Assembly: GCF_900109365.1 (NCBI RefSeq)
Contig: NZ_FNZR01000013.1
Span: 40,008 to 104,007, forward strand
Direction: 5' to 3'
Origin: Parapedobacter koreensis
Lineage (GTDB): Bacteria; Bacteroidota; Bacteroidia; Sphingobacteriales; Sphingobacteriaceae
Length of the DNA: 64,000 nt
Shown: piece after piece, positions 19,906 to 29,063 of the stretch
Numbering within the stretch: the first letter of the stretch is position 1
Layout: every line of letters begins with the position of its first letter
Notes under the pieces: model-generated
The model's input: only the letters and a program-made list of their open reading frames with translations
The model's database searches: none
Told to the model about the DNA's origin: nothing
Made by a program: the position numbers and the translations under genes

Positions 19906-21177
19906 TCATTCGTTGCCGGTGGTGTGTTGTATCGCATATAGGGTCATCAATCGCTGAATCTCATGACGGATTTTGGCCACTTTGGCAGTATCCTCGGCAT
20001 TCACCTCCCGTAGGTAGTCGGCCGTATTGATGACACCATTTTCCAATTGGGCAAGTGCGGCATTTTTTACCGATGTACGGAGCGCGATGATGGTATCATC
20101 CGTTGCCAGCAGTTGTTCGTATTTCTGCAATTCCGTCGTTTGTTGTCGGACGGCCAGATCCGTATTGAACAGGAAGGTCTCCCGTTGTACATCGATGGTC
20201 TTGTGGCGCATGCCCAGTAGCGCCCGTTCTTTCCTAAGGGTATAGAAACCACTGATGGGAATGGAGAGGCGGACGCCGCCGTAATAATAAGCTTCCATGT
20301 TGTTGCTCAGCATGTTCAATGCTGGCCGGCCGACACCTCCCTGTAGGAATAAGCCCACCATGGGCAGGTTTTTTGCCGTGAGCATTTTTCCTTCGATGCC
20401 CAGCCCCTGTTGTCGGCTGGCATACCAGTCCAGCTCCGGCCGATTGATATCGGGATTCGGTGATATATCTTCCGGTTGCTGCAACACCGTGTGTTCGTTT
20501 AGCGACCGGTTGATGAATAGGCCAAGCACCTGGATATAGGCCTTGCGGGATGCCTGCAATTCGGCTGTTTGCTGTTTTGCCTTGAGTAACTCCGCTTCAA
20601 GCAGGTCGGCACTGCTTTTCAGTGCAGAGCCATTGGCAATGGCCGCCCTGGCCTTGGCCAGTCCGGTGGTCAGATCCTTTTGCAGCAGGTCGTTCTGTGC
20701 CAATTGAGCATCAAGCAGCAACACACCGAAAAACAATTGATTGATGCGCTGTTTAAGGTCATGCAATTGCACTTCGAGGGCTTGTTCCTCCACTGCGGCG
20801 TTGGCTTCGATGGCTTCTTTTTGCAGCCTTATGCTGCCCCCATCGTACAAACGTTGGTTTACCTCGCCGAATAGTTTGTACTGGTCTTTGCTCAAAGACG
20901 GTACGTCGATTCCCGGTATTTGTAGGGGGATTTGCGTGACCGCCGATTGGTAAGTGGCTTGCCCGTTGATGTTGATTTGCGGCAGGTAGCCGGTATGTGC
21001 TTGCTCGATAGCATATTGGGCACTTTTGGCAATTAAATCATGCTGCTTTATCATGGGATAATTTGCGATGGCTAATGCATGGCTTTCCTGTAGGGTCAGT
21101 GACGGCGTCTGGGCTTGGAGCGATTGCTGCATGGCGAGCAACCAACAGCAAAAAAGGATGACAACGTATTTAATCAT
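19906..21177 (-). CDS. TolC-family outer-membrane efflux channel
   Basis: 423 residues, signal peptide ending in LQA-Q. Two tandem blocks of long helices with alternating strands follow the OEP/TolC pattern (ALAIANYPMIKQ in block one; AAVEEQALEVQLHDLKQ in the helical barrel). It is the first structural gene of the efflux operon, and its start lies 18 bases downstream of a perfect 18-base palindrome that is also found before tetR. It is therefore likely repressed by that TetR protein. Confidence 0.92.
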   Translation of the reverse strand: MIKYVVILFCCWLLAMQQSLQAQTPSLTLQESHALAIANYPMIKQHDLIAKSAQYAIEQAHTGYLPQININGQATYQSAVTQIPLQIPGIDVPSLSKDQYKLFGEVNQRLYDGGSIRLQKEAIEANAAVEEQALEVQLHDLKQRINQLFFGVLLLDAQLAQNDLLQKDLTTGLAKARAAIANGSALKSSADLLEAELLKAKQQTAELQASRKAYIQVLGLFINRSLNEHTVLQQPEDISPNPDINRPELDWYASRQQGLGIEGKMLTAKNLPMVGLFLQGGVGRPALNMLSNNMEAYYYGGVRLSIPISGFYTLRKERALLGMRHKTIDVQRETFLFNTDLAVRQQTTELQKYEQLLATDDTIIALRTSVKNAALAQLENGVINTADYLREVNAEDTAKVAKIRHEIQRLMTLYAIQHTTGNE

Positions 21178-21194
21178 ATTATTTATTATTTTGA

Positions 21195-21212
21195 ATTAAT
21201 CATTTGATTAAT
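21195..21212. promoter_or_regulatory. TetR operator candidate upstream of the efflux operon
   Basis: A perfect palindrome ATTAATCATTTGATTAAT with 8-base arms and a TT centre, 18 bases before the tolC-family start. Its 16-base core recurs at 21915-21930 in front of the tetR gene. Confidence 0.75.
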
Positions 21213-21244
21213 GTTGGTATAAAAAATATAACCCCGCTATACTA

Positions 21245-21859
21245 CTATTTGGCGTCCAGCATGGCTTGAAACCATGTTTTAATTAATTTTTTCCGTTCAT
21301 TCATCAGCACGACCGCCCGTTCGGATGGGATGCCTGTAATCAACTGTATAAGCGGCTTGCCGATAAAGGGGAAGATAATCAATCCCAACATATTGAATAT
21401 GAAGTGCAATGGATCGATATCAGGACGCCTTGCCGCCAATTGCTTGAAGAATGCGGAATTAACGATCTTCGTTTTGGTCATGATTAAATTGGCAAACTTC
21501 TCCGGGTTATTCCGGATTTCGCCCAACACGAACAAGGGAATATCGGGATTGGCTATAAGGGTACTGATGTAGTGCTCGGATATATCTTCCACTTTTTCTT
21601 CGATGGTGGTCTTTTCATCCGTGAGGACAGGGCCTATTTTGCCCAGCAGTAGCTGCATCTTCTCCATGATGACGATTTCGAAGAGCTTTTCCTTGCTGCG
21701 GAAGTAGTAGTTCAGGAGTGCCAGGTTGATGCCCGCTTCTTCGGCAATGTCGCGTGTTCGCGTAGCAGCATAGCCTTTTTTGGTAAATACCTGACGAGCA
21801 GCTTCCTTGATTTTTTCTTCCGTGCTTAAATCGCCCGTGATGTCCTTTTTCTTTGCCAT
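21245..21859 (-). CDS. TetR-family repressor of the efflux operon
   Basis: 204 residues. The N-terminal helix-turn-helix is typical of TetR (AARQVFTKKGYAATRTRDIAEEAGIN, here residues about 16-41, followed by LLNYYFRSKEKLF). The C-terminal ligand domain is of the YbiH/CecR or DUF1956-like sort by length only. It is encoded upstream of the efflux operon on the same strand, and both its own promoter region and that of the tolC gene carry the same palindrome, so it most likely represses itself and the operon until the pump substrate binds. Confidence 0.9.
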   Translation of the reverse strand: MAKKKDITGDLSTEEKIKEAARQVFTKKGYAATRTRDIAEEAGINLALLNYYFRSKEKLFEIVIMEKMQLLLGKIGPVLTDEKTTIEEKVEDISEHYISTLIANPDIPLFVLGEIRNNPEKFANLIMTKTKIVNSAFFKQLAARRPDIDPLHFIFNMLGLIIFPFIGKPLIQLITGIPSERAVVLMNERKKLIKTWFQAMLDAK

Positions 21860-21912
21860 GGATGGTTATTGTACCGAGCAAAACTAAAAAGGATTTTTGA
21901 TTTAACCAAATA

Positions 21913-21932
21913 TTTTAATCATTTGATTAAAA
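21913..21932. promoter_or_regulatory. TetR operator candidate upstream of tetR
   Basis: Perfect palindrome of two 9-base arms around TT (TTTTAATCA, TT, TGATTAAAA), ending about 54 bases before the tetR start. It shares the core TTAATCATTTGATTAA with the site before the efflux operon. Confidence 0.75.
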
Positions 21933-21979
21933 ATTGCAAAAGAGCAATTTTCATGGCACATCATCATTCAAATCTGTTG

Positions 21980-22357
21980 TCAAACTGTTTTGCCGACCGC
22001 CATTCCCACCCATACCAGCGCGATGCCCAGTACGACGCTGAGTAAGGTATAAGCAACCGCCAGGAATGCTTGTTGCTGCTCGATGAGGAGCAGGTTTTCA
22101 TTGGCAAACGTCGAAAAAGTGGTGTATCCGCCACAGAATCCCGTGACAAGCAGTAGACGCAGGTTGCTATTGTCATAGGGGGGCTGGCTGAAAATGCCCA
22201 GCAGCAAGCCGATAAGGAAGCAACCCGAAAGGTTGATCAATAAGGTAGGGATAGGAAATGCACCATGAACAAGCCTGCCGGTCAATATCGATACCAGAAA
22301 CCGGAGCATGCTCCCCACTGCTCCGCCTATACCCACTGCGATAAGTTGTTTGAACAT
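21980..22357 (-). CDS. crcB: Fluoride channel CrcB/Fluc
   Basis: 125 residues with four membrane helices. The family signatures are GGAVGSMLRF at the N-terminus and GFCGGYTTFSTF, whose Asn/Thr/Phe residues line the fluoride pore and the central sodium site. Fluc works as an antiparallel dimer and expels cytoplasmic fluoride. A single full-length copy implies a dual-topology homodimer. It is 11 bases downstream of an AraC-type regulator; I see no fluoride riboswitch before the operon. Confidence 0.92.
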   Translation of the reverse strand: MFKQLIAVGIGGAVGSMLRFLVSILTGRLVHGAFPIPTLLINLSGCFLIGLLLGIFSQPPYDNSNLRLLLVTGFCGGYTTFSTFANENLLLIEQQQAFLAVAYTLLSVVLGIALVWVGMAVGKTV

Positions 22358-22368
22358 AAAGGGCGATT

Positions 22369-22926
22369 TTACAATTTATCAATCGGCTTACGCAGATTGA
22401 TACCAAGATTTTTGAATTGGGAAGGGGTGAGGCCCGTCGTTTTTTTAAATTGTGTCGAAAGGTAAGCTACGCTGCTGTACCCCAGTCGGTATGCGATTTC
22501 GCTCAATGTCAGCTCATTGTAAGAGAGCAATTCCTTGACTTTCTCCATACGTTGCAGGATAACGTATTGCTCGATGGTGATGCCCTCTTTTTCGGAAAAA
22601 AGTTTGCTGAGCTGGGAATACTCTTTGTTGAGTGCTTTTTGCAGGACGTTGGTGAAGACAAAATGATTGTCCTCCAATTGATGCACATGTTCAATGATAA
22701 TGGACTTGATTTTTTCGACCAATTGCTGTTGTTGGTCATCCAGCAGTACGAAACCAAGCGCATCCAGTTCCCGCTGCAAATCCGCGTGCTGCTGATCCGT
22801 CAGTGGCTGGCCTACAACCACTTCGCCAAGCCGCACATCCAGGGGTGTAATGCCCATGGAGGCGAATACCTGTGAAACGGCCTGAATACACCGCGGACAT
22901 ACCATGTTTTTGATGGCGATTTTCAT
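22369..22926 (-). CDS. AraC-type regulator with a CxxC metal-binding-like N-terminus
   Basis: 185 residues. The N-terminus MKIAIKNMVCPRC (Cys 10, Cys 13) resembles the MxCxxC loop of heavy-metal-associated domains, and the first 75 residues have the beta-alpha-beta-beta-alpha-beta length of that fold. Residues about 90-180 are a two-motif AraC HTH (LSEIAYRLGYSSVAYLSTQFKKTTGLTPSQFK, here from about 141). Unlike most AraC proteins the sensor would be a metal-binding fold. It sits between the TauE/SafE gene (28 bases upstream) and crcB (11 bases downstream), so all three are probably co-transcribed. A metal- or thiol-responsive regulator is inferred. Confidence 0.82.
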   Translation of the reverse strand: MKIAIKNMVCPRCIQAVSQVFASMGITPLDVRLGEVVVGQPLTDQQHADLQRELDALGFVLLDDQQQQLVEKIKSIIIEHVHQLEDNHFVFTNVLQKALNKEYSQLSKLFSEKEGITIEQYVILQRMEKVKELLSYNELTLSEIAYRLGYSSVAYLSTQFKKTTGLTPSQFKNLGINLRKPIDKL

Positions 22927-22954
22927 TATACAAAGGTAATAAAATAGGCCTTTC

Positions 22955-23734
22955 TCAAAACAACTCCCTGCTTAGGATATAAATCCCCATAGTGAGTACA
23001 CACCAGCCAAAACCGGAGCGCAGCCGTTCGCCGGGTATGTGCCTGCCAATCGCACTGCCGATAATCACCCCGCAGATGGTAATGCCTAAAATCCTAAGCA
23101 GGAATGGCCAGTCGATAGCAACATGCCCGATATCGCCAATGAAGCCTATTACTGAATTGATGGTAATGATGAATAGTGAGGTGCCGATGGCTTCTTTTAT
23201 GGGGATGTGGACGAGCAATACCAGTACCGGGATAATTAGGAAACCTCCACCGGCTCCCAAAAGGCCCGTCACCAGTCCAATGCCTAATCCAATAATCAGG
23301 AGTTTGGGTAAGTTGGCTTGCTGGTTCCGATGTTTTTCCCGATGCCCAAGAATCATGGATACGGACGCCGCCAACATCAGCGCTGCGAAAAATACCATCA
23401 TTGCGCTGGATTTGGTTACCGTGAAGGTTCCAAACCGCATGAGCTGATCTGGAATTGCCGGTAATAAATATTTTCGCACCACAAACACGGTTGCTACGGA
23501 AGTGAGGCCAAATGACAAGGCAGCCTTGATATTAACGTATCCTTTGCTGTATTGGTATATCGTCCCTGCAAGGCTGGTCAGTCCGACGATAAATAGCGAA
23601 TAAGAAGTAGCCAGCGCCGGCTCGAAATGAAATAAATAGACCAATACGGGTACGGTGAGGATAGAACCGCCGCCACCGATGAGACCAAGGGAAATCCCAA
23701 TAAATACGGACAAGATATAGCCGATAATCTCCAT
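22955..23734 (-). CDS. TauE/SafE-family anion exporter
   Basis: 259 residues from the ATG at 23734, which begins at the first membrane helix (MEIIGYILSVFIGISLG); the frame runs to 23770. Two repeats each start with a glycine-rich turn: GLIGGGGSILTVPVLV and GLLGAGGGFLIIPVLV, the hallmark of TauE/SafE permeases. About eight membrane helices. Members move sulfite, sulfoacetate or other organosulfur anions, but this substrate is unknown. First gene of the TauE-AraC-crcB operon. Confidence 0.9.
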   Translation of the reverse strand: MEIIGYILSVFIGISLGLIGGGGSILTVPVLVYLFHFEPALATSYSLFIVGLTSLAGTIYQYSKGYVNIKAALSFGLTSVATVFVVRKYLLPAIPDQLMRFGTFTVTKSSAMMVFFAALMLAASVSMILGHREKHRNQQANLPKLLIIGLGIGLVTGLLGAGGGFLIIPVLVLLVHIPIKEAIGTSLFIITINSVIGFIGDIGHVAIDWPFLLRILGITICGVIIGSAIGRHIPGERLRSGFGWCVLTMGIYILSRELF

Positions 23735-23929
23735 CAATGGTGCCTCACGAAATTGGATATCATGGAGCAAAGTACGTTTAATTTGGCAACTCAGTCAAGC
23801 TATAGGCGAAATATCATCATTAATTGCGGCTGACAAGCGCCGACAAAGATGTTTCCCAAAACCAAATGCATTGCCGGTTGTTTGTATAGCAATGAACAGA
23901 AACAACATTTTATCAAGACACAGGAAGAT

Positions 23930-24217
23930 ATGAACGCCAAGACCAAAGAAATACTGGACGACGTAAAAGAACGGCTCCAAGAAGCCAGTGACCACCGCAA
24001 TATTGCCAACTCCGAGCGATTGCTCTCTGTAGGCGCGGGCGCTTTCGTGCTATACACCGGCATCAGCCGCATGTTTAAGACGCCGCTGACGTCACTTGCA
24101 GAAGTGGCGTTGGGAAGTGCACTTATTCTGCGCGGGGCGACAGGTTACTGTCCGCTAAAAGATTCCGTATACCCTGAACGGGAAGTGGCTATCGTAGAGC
24201 GGATTGTCGAAGAATAA
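23930..24217 (+). CDS. Small DUF2892/YgaP-like membrane protein
   Basis: 95 residues from the ATG at 23930, which has GGAAG just upstream; an in-frame ATG at 23849 would add 27 residues of unlikely composition. N-terminal charged helix, then ERLLSVGAGAFVLYTGI and ALGSALILRGATGYCPL, two short hydrophobic segments ending in GYCP, the DUF2892 signature. Such proteins accompany rhodanese or sulfur genes in some bacteria; here it is alone, divergent from the TauE/SafE operon. Role unknown. Confidence 0.75.
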   Translation: MNAKTKEILDDVKERLQEASDHRNIANSERLLSVGAGAFVLYTGISRMFKTPLTSLAEVALGSALILRGATGYCPLKDSVYPEREVAIVERIVEE

Positions 24218-24268
24218 GGATGGGTATTTTGGCCAGTCGGCGTTTTTGTCGATATTAGGTGGCTGAAT

Positions 24269-25843
24269 ATGCATTCCAACACCACTGCACCAACTGACAG
24301 GACAACGGAGGTTGCCAACCGGACTAAGCGGGTTTTTTCAGGATCGGTATGGGGCATTTTGGCCAAAACACTTGATGCGCTGGCCAAATTTGTGACCATT
24401 CCCATGCTGGTGGGCTTCTATGGCAAGGCAGACTATGGCCTTATTGCGCTGGCATTTTCCCTTAATGCCTACCTCCGGCTGATGGATTTAGGGTTCAACG
24501 TGGGGGCTGTCCGTTACTTTTCCATGTGGACGGCCAATAGCGAATGGGACAAAATCGGTGCAGTATCCCGTTCAAGCATGGTCTTCTATGGCGTCATAGG
24601 CTTGGCCAATGCAGCCATATTTCTTATCATGTCCGCCTATGGGCAGCAATTCTTCAACCTTACCGATGCGCAGGTGCCGTTGTACCGCCAAATCATGTAT
24701 ATCCTGTCTTTTTCCACAGTGCTCAACTGGGTTTCCGGCGTAGCCATCCAACTGCTCAGTGCCAAGGATGAATTGGGATATGTCAACCGCGTGACCGTCA
24801 TCAGCAGCCTATTGAACTTCGTGGTTGCTTTGCTGGCCATCCAACTGCAATGGACGCTCATTACATACTTTGTTTATTATACACTCTCCACACTCGTACC
24901 CATACCGTTTTATGTACGGCGTTTGGGGGTATTTCCCATGCCCCGGAAATCCTTGCTGGCACCGCGATGGCACGGCAGGGCATTCAAGGAAATACTGCAC
25001 TATAGCCTCGCGATATTCGTCATGGGCCTGTTCCAACTGACCGCCAATAACCTCAGACCGTTGCTGCTGGGTAAATTTGCCAGTGGCACCGAGGTGCTTA
25101 CCGATTATCGCGTTATCCAGACCATTGCCATGCTCATTGTGGCATTCGGCGGGGTATTCATGCAGGTCTTGCTGCCCTCGGCTTCCAAAGCTTATGCCGA
25201 AGGCAACCAGGCGCGTATCGAGCGCATGGTATTCGAAGCCACCAAATACATCTCTGTATTTTTGGGGTTCATGGTCTTTGTACTGATATTGAATGCTGAC
25301 GACATCCTGCTGCTGTACATGGGCGAAGGGTATGGCCATCTTTCCCTGTGGCTGTCGCTCTGGTTACTCACGGTGTTGCTATCCATGCACAATACACCCG
25401 TGGCCAGCTTGGTGCTTTCCACGGGCAGGACACGTTTTCTGGTGTATTCGTCGGCCATTGCCTGCATCGTGTCGCTGCCCATTACGGTTATTTTCGCCAG
25501 CACGTTGCAGGTAGGGGCTGCGGTGGTGGGATACTTGGTGTATATGGTGCTGCAAATTGGCTTTTTCTATGTTTATTACATACCGAAGGTGTTACATTTG
25601 GATGGGGGCAGGCTGTTTGCCCGGGCTTTCCTGCCAGCTGCGGTCGGCGGTGGACTGGCACTGCTCATCAGCCGGTATGCAGGCGGGCTACTGGCTCTTC
25701 CCCATGGATATGGCACGGTAATCGCCAATACGGCTATATTTGCGGTGGTGTATGGGCTATACCTGCTGGTTTTTGTGGTCAAGCCGGCGGATATCCGCCA
25801 ACTAAAAAAAACACTTATGGGGAAAGGAACGGGCAATGCCTAA
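24269..25843 (+). CDS. Polysaccharide flippase (Wzx/MATE-fold family)
   Basis: 524 residues with about 12-14 membrane helices and the N-terminal signature KRVFSGSVWGILAKTLDALAKF (here from about residue 22) of lipid-linked oligosaccharide flippases. It would move undecaprenyl-linked repeat units across the inner membrane. It opens the exopolysaccharide locus and overlaps the next gene by eight bases. The N-terminal 20 residues are polar and variable. Confidence 0.88.
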   Translation: MHSNTTAPTDRTTEVANRTKRVFSGSVWGILAKTLDALAKFVTIPMLVGFYGKADYGLIALAFSLNAYLRLMDLGFNVGAVRYFSMWTANSEWDKIGAVSRSSMVFYGVIGLANAAIFLIMSAYGQQFFNLTDAQVPLYRQIMYILSFSTVLNWVSGVAIQLLSAKDELGYVNRVTVISSLLNFVVALLAIQLQWTLITYFVYYTLSTLVPIPFYVRRLGVFPMPRKSLLAPRWHGRAFKEILHYSLAIFVMGLFQLTANNLRPLLLGKFASGTEVLTDYRVIQTIAMLIVAFGGVFMQVLLPSASKAYAEGNQARIERMVFEATKYISVFLGFMVFVLILNADDILLLYMGEGYGHLSLWLSLWLLTVLLSMHNTPVASLVLSTGRTRFLVYSSAIACIVSLPITVIFASTLQVGAAVVGYLVYMVLQIGFFYVYYIPKVLHLDGGRLFARAFLPAAVGGGLALLISRYAGGLLALPHGYGTVIANTAIFAVVYGLYLLVFVVKPADIRQLKKTLMGKGTGNA

Positions 25844-26783
25844 ATTTTCGGTCTGCATACCAGCCTATAAAAGCCGGTTTTTAGAGGAATGCATCGGGAG
25901 TATCCTGGCGCAGTCCGTTACCGATTTCGAATTGATTATCCTGAATGACTGTTCGCCGGAACCTGTAGCACAAATTGCAGCGACGTTTACAGATAGCCGT
26001 ATCCGGTATAACGAGAATGAGCACAACGTCGGTGCCGTACGGCTTACCGACAATTGGAACAAATGCCTGGCCCTGGCCGAAGGGGAGTACATCGTGATGA
26101 TGGGCGATGACGACCGCATGGAACCCGACTACCTGGCGGAATTTTCGGCGTTGATAGCCGCTTATCCGGAATTGGATGTGTACCACTGCCGGAGCCTCGT
26201 CATCGATGACGAAGGCCGGCCACGGCAGCTGACACCGTCCTGCCCGGCGTATGAGCGCGTATGCGACAACATCTGGCACCGCCTCAGCCAATGGCGGTCG
26301 CAATACATTTCTGATTTTATGTACCGCACGGAAGCATTGCGGCAGCAGGGCGGTTTTTATGCGTTGCCGCTGGCCTGGGGCTCGGACGACATTACCGCTT
26401 ACATTGCCTGTAGAGACAAGGGTATCGCACATACCAATAGGCCCGTATTTAACTATCGGAGCAATAGCCTCTCGATCTCGTCGTCTGGGAGCGACCTGGA
26501 GAAGATGAGGGCCAACCTGGGCTATGCCCAATGGCTAAAGGATTTTCTGGAGACCCATGTGCCCCACGAGACCGAGCGGGTGGTCTACGCCACCCTGTTG
26601 GAGCAGGAGACCCTGTTCATGCAGCAGCGCAAACGGTATACCATGGCCTTGTCCATGCGGTATCGCATGGCCAGCAAGTGTTGGCTATGGTACCGGCACA
26701 GCAAGGAATTTGGCCTTGGGCTCAGCGATATCGTTATCGCAGCGGTGAAGGCACGGGGCTTACGGAAACGTTTATCGAATTAA
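25836..26783 (+). CDS. Family 2 glycosyltransferase (GT-A fold)
   Basis: 315 residues. It begins with the GT2 core: FSVCIPAYKS, ILAQSVTDFELIILNDCSPE, and the metal-binding MGDDDRM (DxD type). A C-terminal tail of about 90 residues follows the catalytic domain. It transfers a sugar from a nucleotide donor to the growing lipid-linked repeat. It overlaps the flippase and is 7 bases before the next transferase, as part of one operon. Confidence 0.9.
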   Translation: MPKFSVCIPAYKSRFLEECIGSILAQSVTDFELIILNDCSPEPVAQIAATFTDSRIRYNENEHNVGAVRLTDNWNKCLALAEGEYIVMMGDDDRMEPDYLAEFSALIAAYPELDVYHCRSLVIDDEGRPRQLTPSCPAYERVCDNIWHRLSQWRSQYISDFMYRTEALRQQGGFYALPLAWGSDDITAYIACRDKGIAHTNRPVFNYRSNSLSISSSGSDLEKMRANLGYAQWLKDFLETHVPHETERVVYATLLEQETLFMQQRKRYTMALSMRYRMASKCWLWYRHSKEFGLGLSDIVIAAVKARGLRKRLSN

Positions 26784-26790
26784 CGGCACT

Positions 26791-27861
26791 ATGGATATCA
26801 TTTTCAACCCACCGGTCAACGAGGAAAACCAATATATCCAGCTGGTGGTGGGCGAATTGCGTGCCAAAGGTTACCGGATCCATCCGTTGGATACGTTCTT
26901 TTCCAGCGTCAGGCATTTCCGGTCCATCAAGCTGGTACACCTCAATTGGTTTGAGAATGTAGACGATAGCAGTTTTTTTGTGGCGTTGCGAAGTTTCGTG
27001 CGCAAGCTGACGGTATTAGTTATTATCAAGCTGAGCGGGAAACCCTTGGTATGGACGATGCACAACCGCACGTCGCACGAAAAAGGGTTGGCTTTTTTCA
27101 GCCGTACCCTTACGCGGCTGTTGGTCCGCTGGTCGTGGCGCGTTGTGATCCATAGCCACCAGTCGACCGAGCTGCTCCTCGCGGCCCATGGTGCCAAAGC
27201 GAGCAGGAAGGCGGTGTATATTCCTCATCCGAATTTTATAGGCGTATATGGAGCCGTGCAACCTGCCACCCATCAGGGTGATGAGGCGCTGCACCTGTTG
27301 TTTACCGGCATGGTCAAGCCCTATAAAAACCTGGAGCTGCTCATCGATGTGGTCAGCACATTTGGCCCGGAAGTACAGCTGACGATTGCAGGCAAAGCCA
27401 TAGACGGACAGTACCAACAGCAGGTAGCACGGCAGGCGGCAAAGGCGGGCAATGTACAGTTTTTGCCCTACTTTGTGCCCGATAGCGAGCTGGCCACGTT
27501 GTTGGCCAGTGCCGATGCGATGGCGCTGCCTTACGATTTGTCGAGCAGCCTCAATTCCGGCACGATTATCTTGGCGTTTTCTTATCAGCGGACGGTTATC
27601 TGTCCGGATATCGGTACTGTTGCAGATTTAGGCACGTATCGCCAGTATGTGTTCCATTACGAGTATGTGACCGAGGACGAACATCGCACGGCGCTGAAGG
27701 AGCAGGTAGCGCGGGCCGTAGCGATGAAGCGGCAAGACCCGACTGCGTTGGAAAGGATGGGAGCGCAGTTGCAAGACTATATGGCTGAAGCATACAACCC
27801 ACACCAGGTAGGCGTTGAATTGGATGGGATATACCACGAATTATTGGGGAGGCAAGCATGA
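26791..27861 (+). CDS. Glycosyltransferase, GT-B fold (family 4-like)
   Basis: 356 residues. The N-terminal half is divergent (MDIIFNPPVNEENQYIQ, then LVHLNWFEN and LVWTMHNRTSHEK, an acceptor-domain pattern shared with related exopolysaccharide transferases). The C-terminal half has the GT4-like donor domain: LLFTGMVKPYKNLELLID and VPDSELATLLASADAMALPYD. The EX7E motif is not clear. The stop overlaps the next gene start by four bases (ATGA). Confidence 0.85.
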   Translation: MDIIFNPPVNEENQYIQLVVGELRAKGYRIHPLDTFFSSVRHFRSIKLVHLNWFENVDDSSFFVALRSFVRKLTVLVIIKLSGKPLVWTMHNRTSHEKGLAFFSRTLTRLLVRWSWRVVIHSHQSTELLLAAHGAKASRKAVYIPHPNFIGVYGAVQPATHQGDEALHLLFTGMVKPYKNLELLIDVVSTFGPEVQLTIAGKAIDGQYQQQVARQAAKAGNVQFLPYFVPDSELATLLASADAMALPYDLSSSLNSGTIILAFSYQRTVICPDIGTVADLGTYRQYVFHYEYVTEDEHRTALKEQVARAVAMKRQDPTALERMGAQLQDYMAEAYNPHQVGVELDGIYHELLGRQA

Positions 27862-29063
27862 AGATTCTTTACATCAATGCCCTTTATACCCCGTATGTGG
27901 CTGGGGGAGCCGAAATCTCGCTCAAGCTCATCGTGGAAGGTATGCAGGCCAATGGGCATGAGGTGGTGGTGCTGAGCCTCGTACCCGAAGGCGATTTGCA
28001 GCACGACTGGGTGGATGGAGTGAAGGTATACCGCGTCGGGCTGAAAAATCGGTATTGGCCCTTTTCAAAATCACGGCCCGGCAAGTTCAGTCGGTTGGCT
28101 TGGCATCTCCGCGACCGGTATAATCCCGCTATGCGCGCTGATGTGAAGGAAGTGCTTCATCTTGAACAGCCCACGGTCGTATCGTGCCACAACCTGGTTG
28201 GCTGGTCGATAGCCGTATGGGATGAGGTGCGGCAGGCTGGCATCCCGATTGTGCAGGTGTTGCATGATATGTACCTGCTGAGTCCGGATAGCACCCTGTT
28301 TAAAAACGGCAGGCCCCGTACCCGCCAAGGCCTGATAGCTGGGTTGTTGCGGCACAACCATCGGCAAATGTCAAAAAAAATCAGCGCAGTGGTGGGCATT
28401 AGCCACCATATATTGCAGCGCTTCGTGGCGCATGGATATTTTGACGGTATCCCGCACTATGTGATTCACAATGCCCGCCGCATTCCAGAGGCAAGGGCGC
28501 TGCGCCTGCGCGAGGAAGGGCAGGCGCTGGTATTAGGCTATATTGGTACGTTGTCTGCCGTCAAGGGGCTGGAGTGGCTCATTGCGCAGTTCAAGATATC
28601 GGGCATTACAGGGCAACTGCTCATTGCCGGCCGGGGCAAGGAAGAAGACGAGCAGCACTTCCGAAAGCTTGCAGCCGATGATCGACGCATTGTTTTCCGG
28701 GGGTACGCAGATCCCGTCGACTTTTATCCCGATATCGACGTTTTGGTAGTGCCCTCGTTGTGGGAAGAACCGCTGGGCATGGTCGCCGTGGAAGGTTTGG
28801 CAAACCATTTGCCGGTCATTGCGAGCAATCGTGGTGGACTGCTGGAAACCGTTGCCGATGGTCGGAATGGCATCCTTTGCGACCCCGATGAGCCAGACTC
28901 TCTTGGAAGGGCTATCTTCATGCTTTGGAAAGATGTCGCATATTACAACCGGCTGGCCAGCGAGGCAAGGTCATCCGCAAGTGAATACCTCAGTATAGCA
29001 CGCATGGTCAATGAATACGAACAGGTACTTCTTGCTGTAACGAAGAATGATGGAAAGGTTTAA
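27858..29063 (+). CDS. Family 4 glycosyltransferase (GT-B fold)
   Basis: 401 residues. Full two-domain GT4: N-terminal GGAEISLKLIVEGMQANGHEV and C-terminal donor domain with GYIGTLSAVKGLEWLI, then VVPSLWEEPLGMVAVEGLA, which contains the EX7E-type catalytic/donor-binding pattern (E-P-L-G-M-V-A-V-E). GGLLETV completes the nucleotide-sugar pocket. It lies in the middle of the locus and overlaps the polymerase gene by 17 bases. Confidence 0.92.
   Translation: MKILYINALYTPYVAGGAEISLKLIVEGMQANGHEVVVLSLVPEGDLQHDWVDGVKVYRVGLKNRYWPFSKSRPGKFSRLAWHLRDRYNPAMRADVKEVLHLEQPTVVSCHNLVGWSIAVWDEVRQAGIPIVQVLHDMYLLSPDSTLFKNGRPRTRQGLIAGLLRHNHRQMSKKISAVVGISHHILQRFVAHGYFDGIPHYVIHNARRIPEARALRLREEGQALVLGYIGTLSAVKGLEWLIAQFKISGITGQLLIAGRGKEEDEQHFRKLAADDRRIVFRGYADPVDFYPDIDVLVVPSLWEEPLGMVAVEGLANHLPVIASNRGGLLETVADGRNGILCDPDEPDSLGRAIFMLWKDVAYYNRLASEARSSASEYLSIARMVNEYEQVLLAVTKNDGKV

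Noticed and set aside
23735..23929. Possible fluoride riboswitch before the TauE-AraC-crcB operon
   Set aside because: I could not find the conserved pseudoknot elements; the region looks like ordinary promoter sequence.
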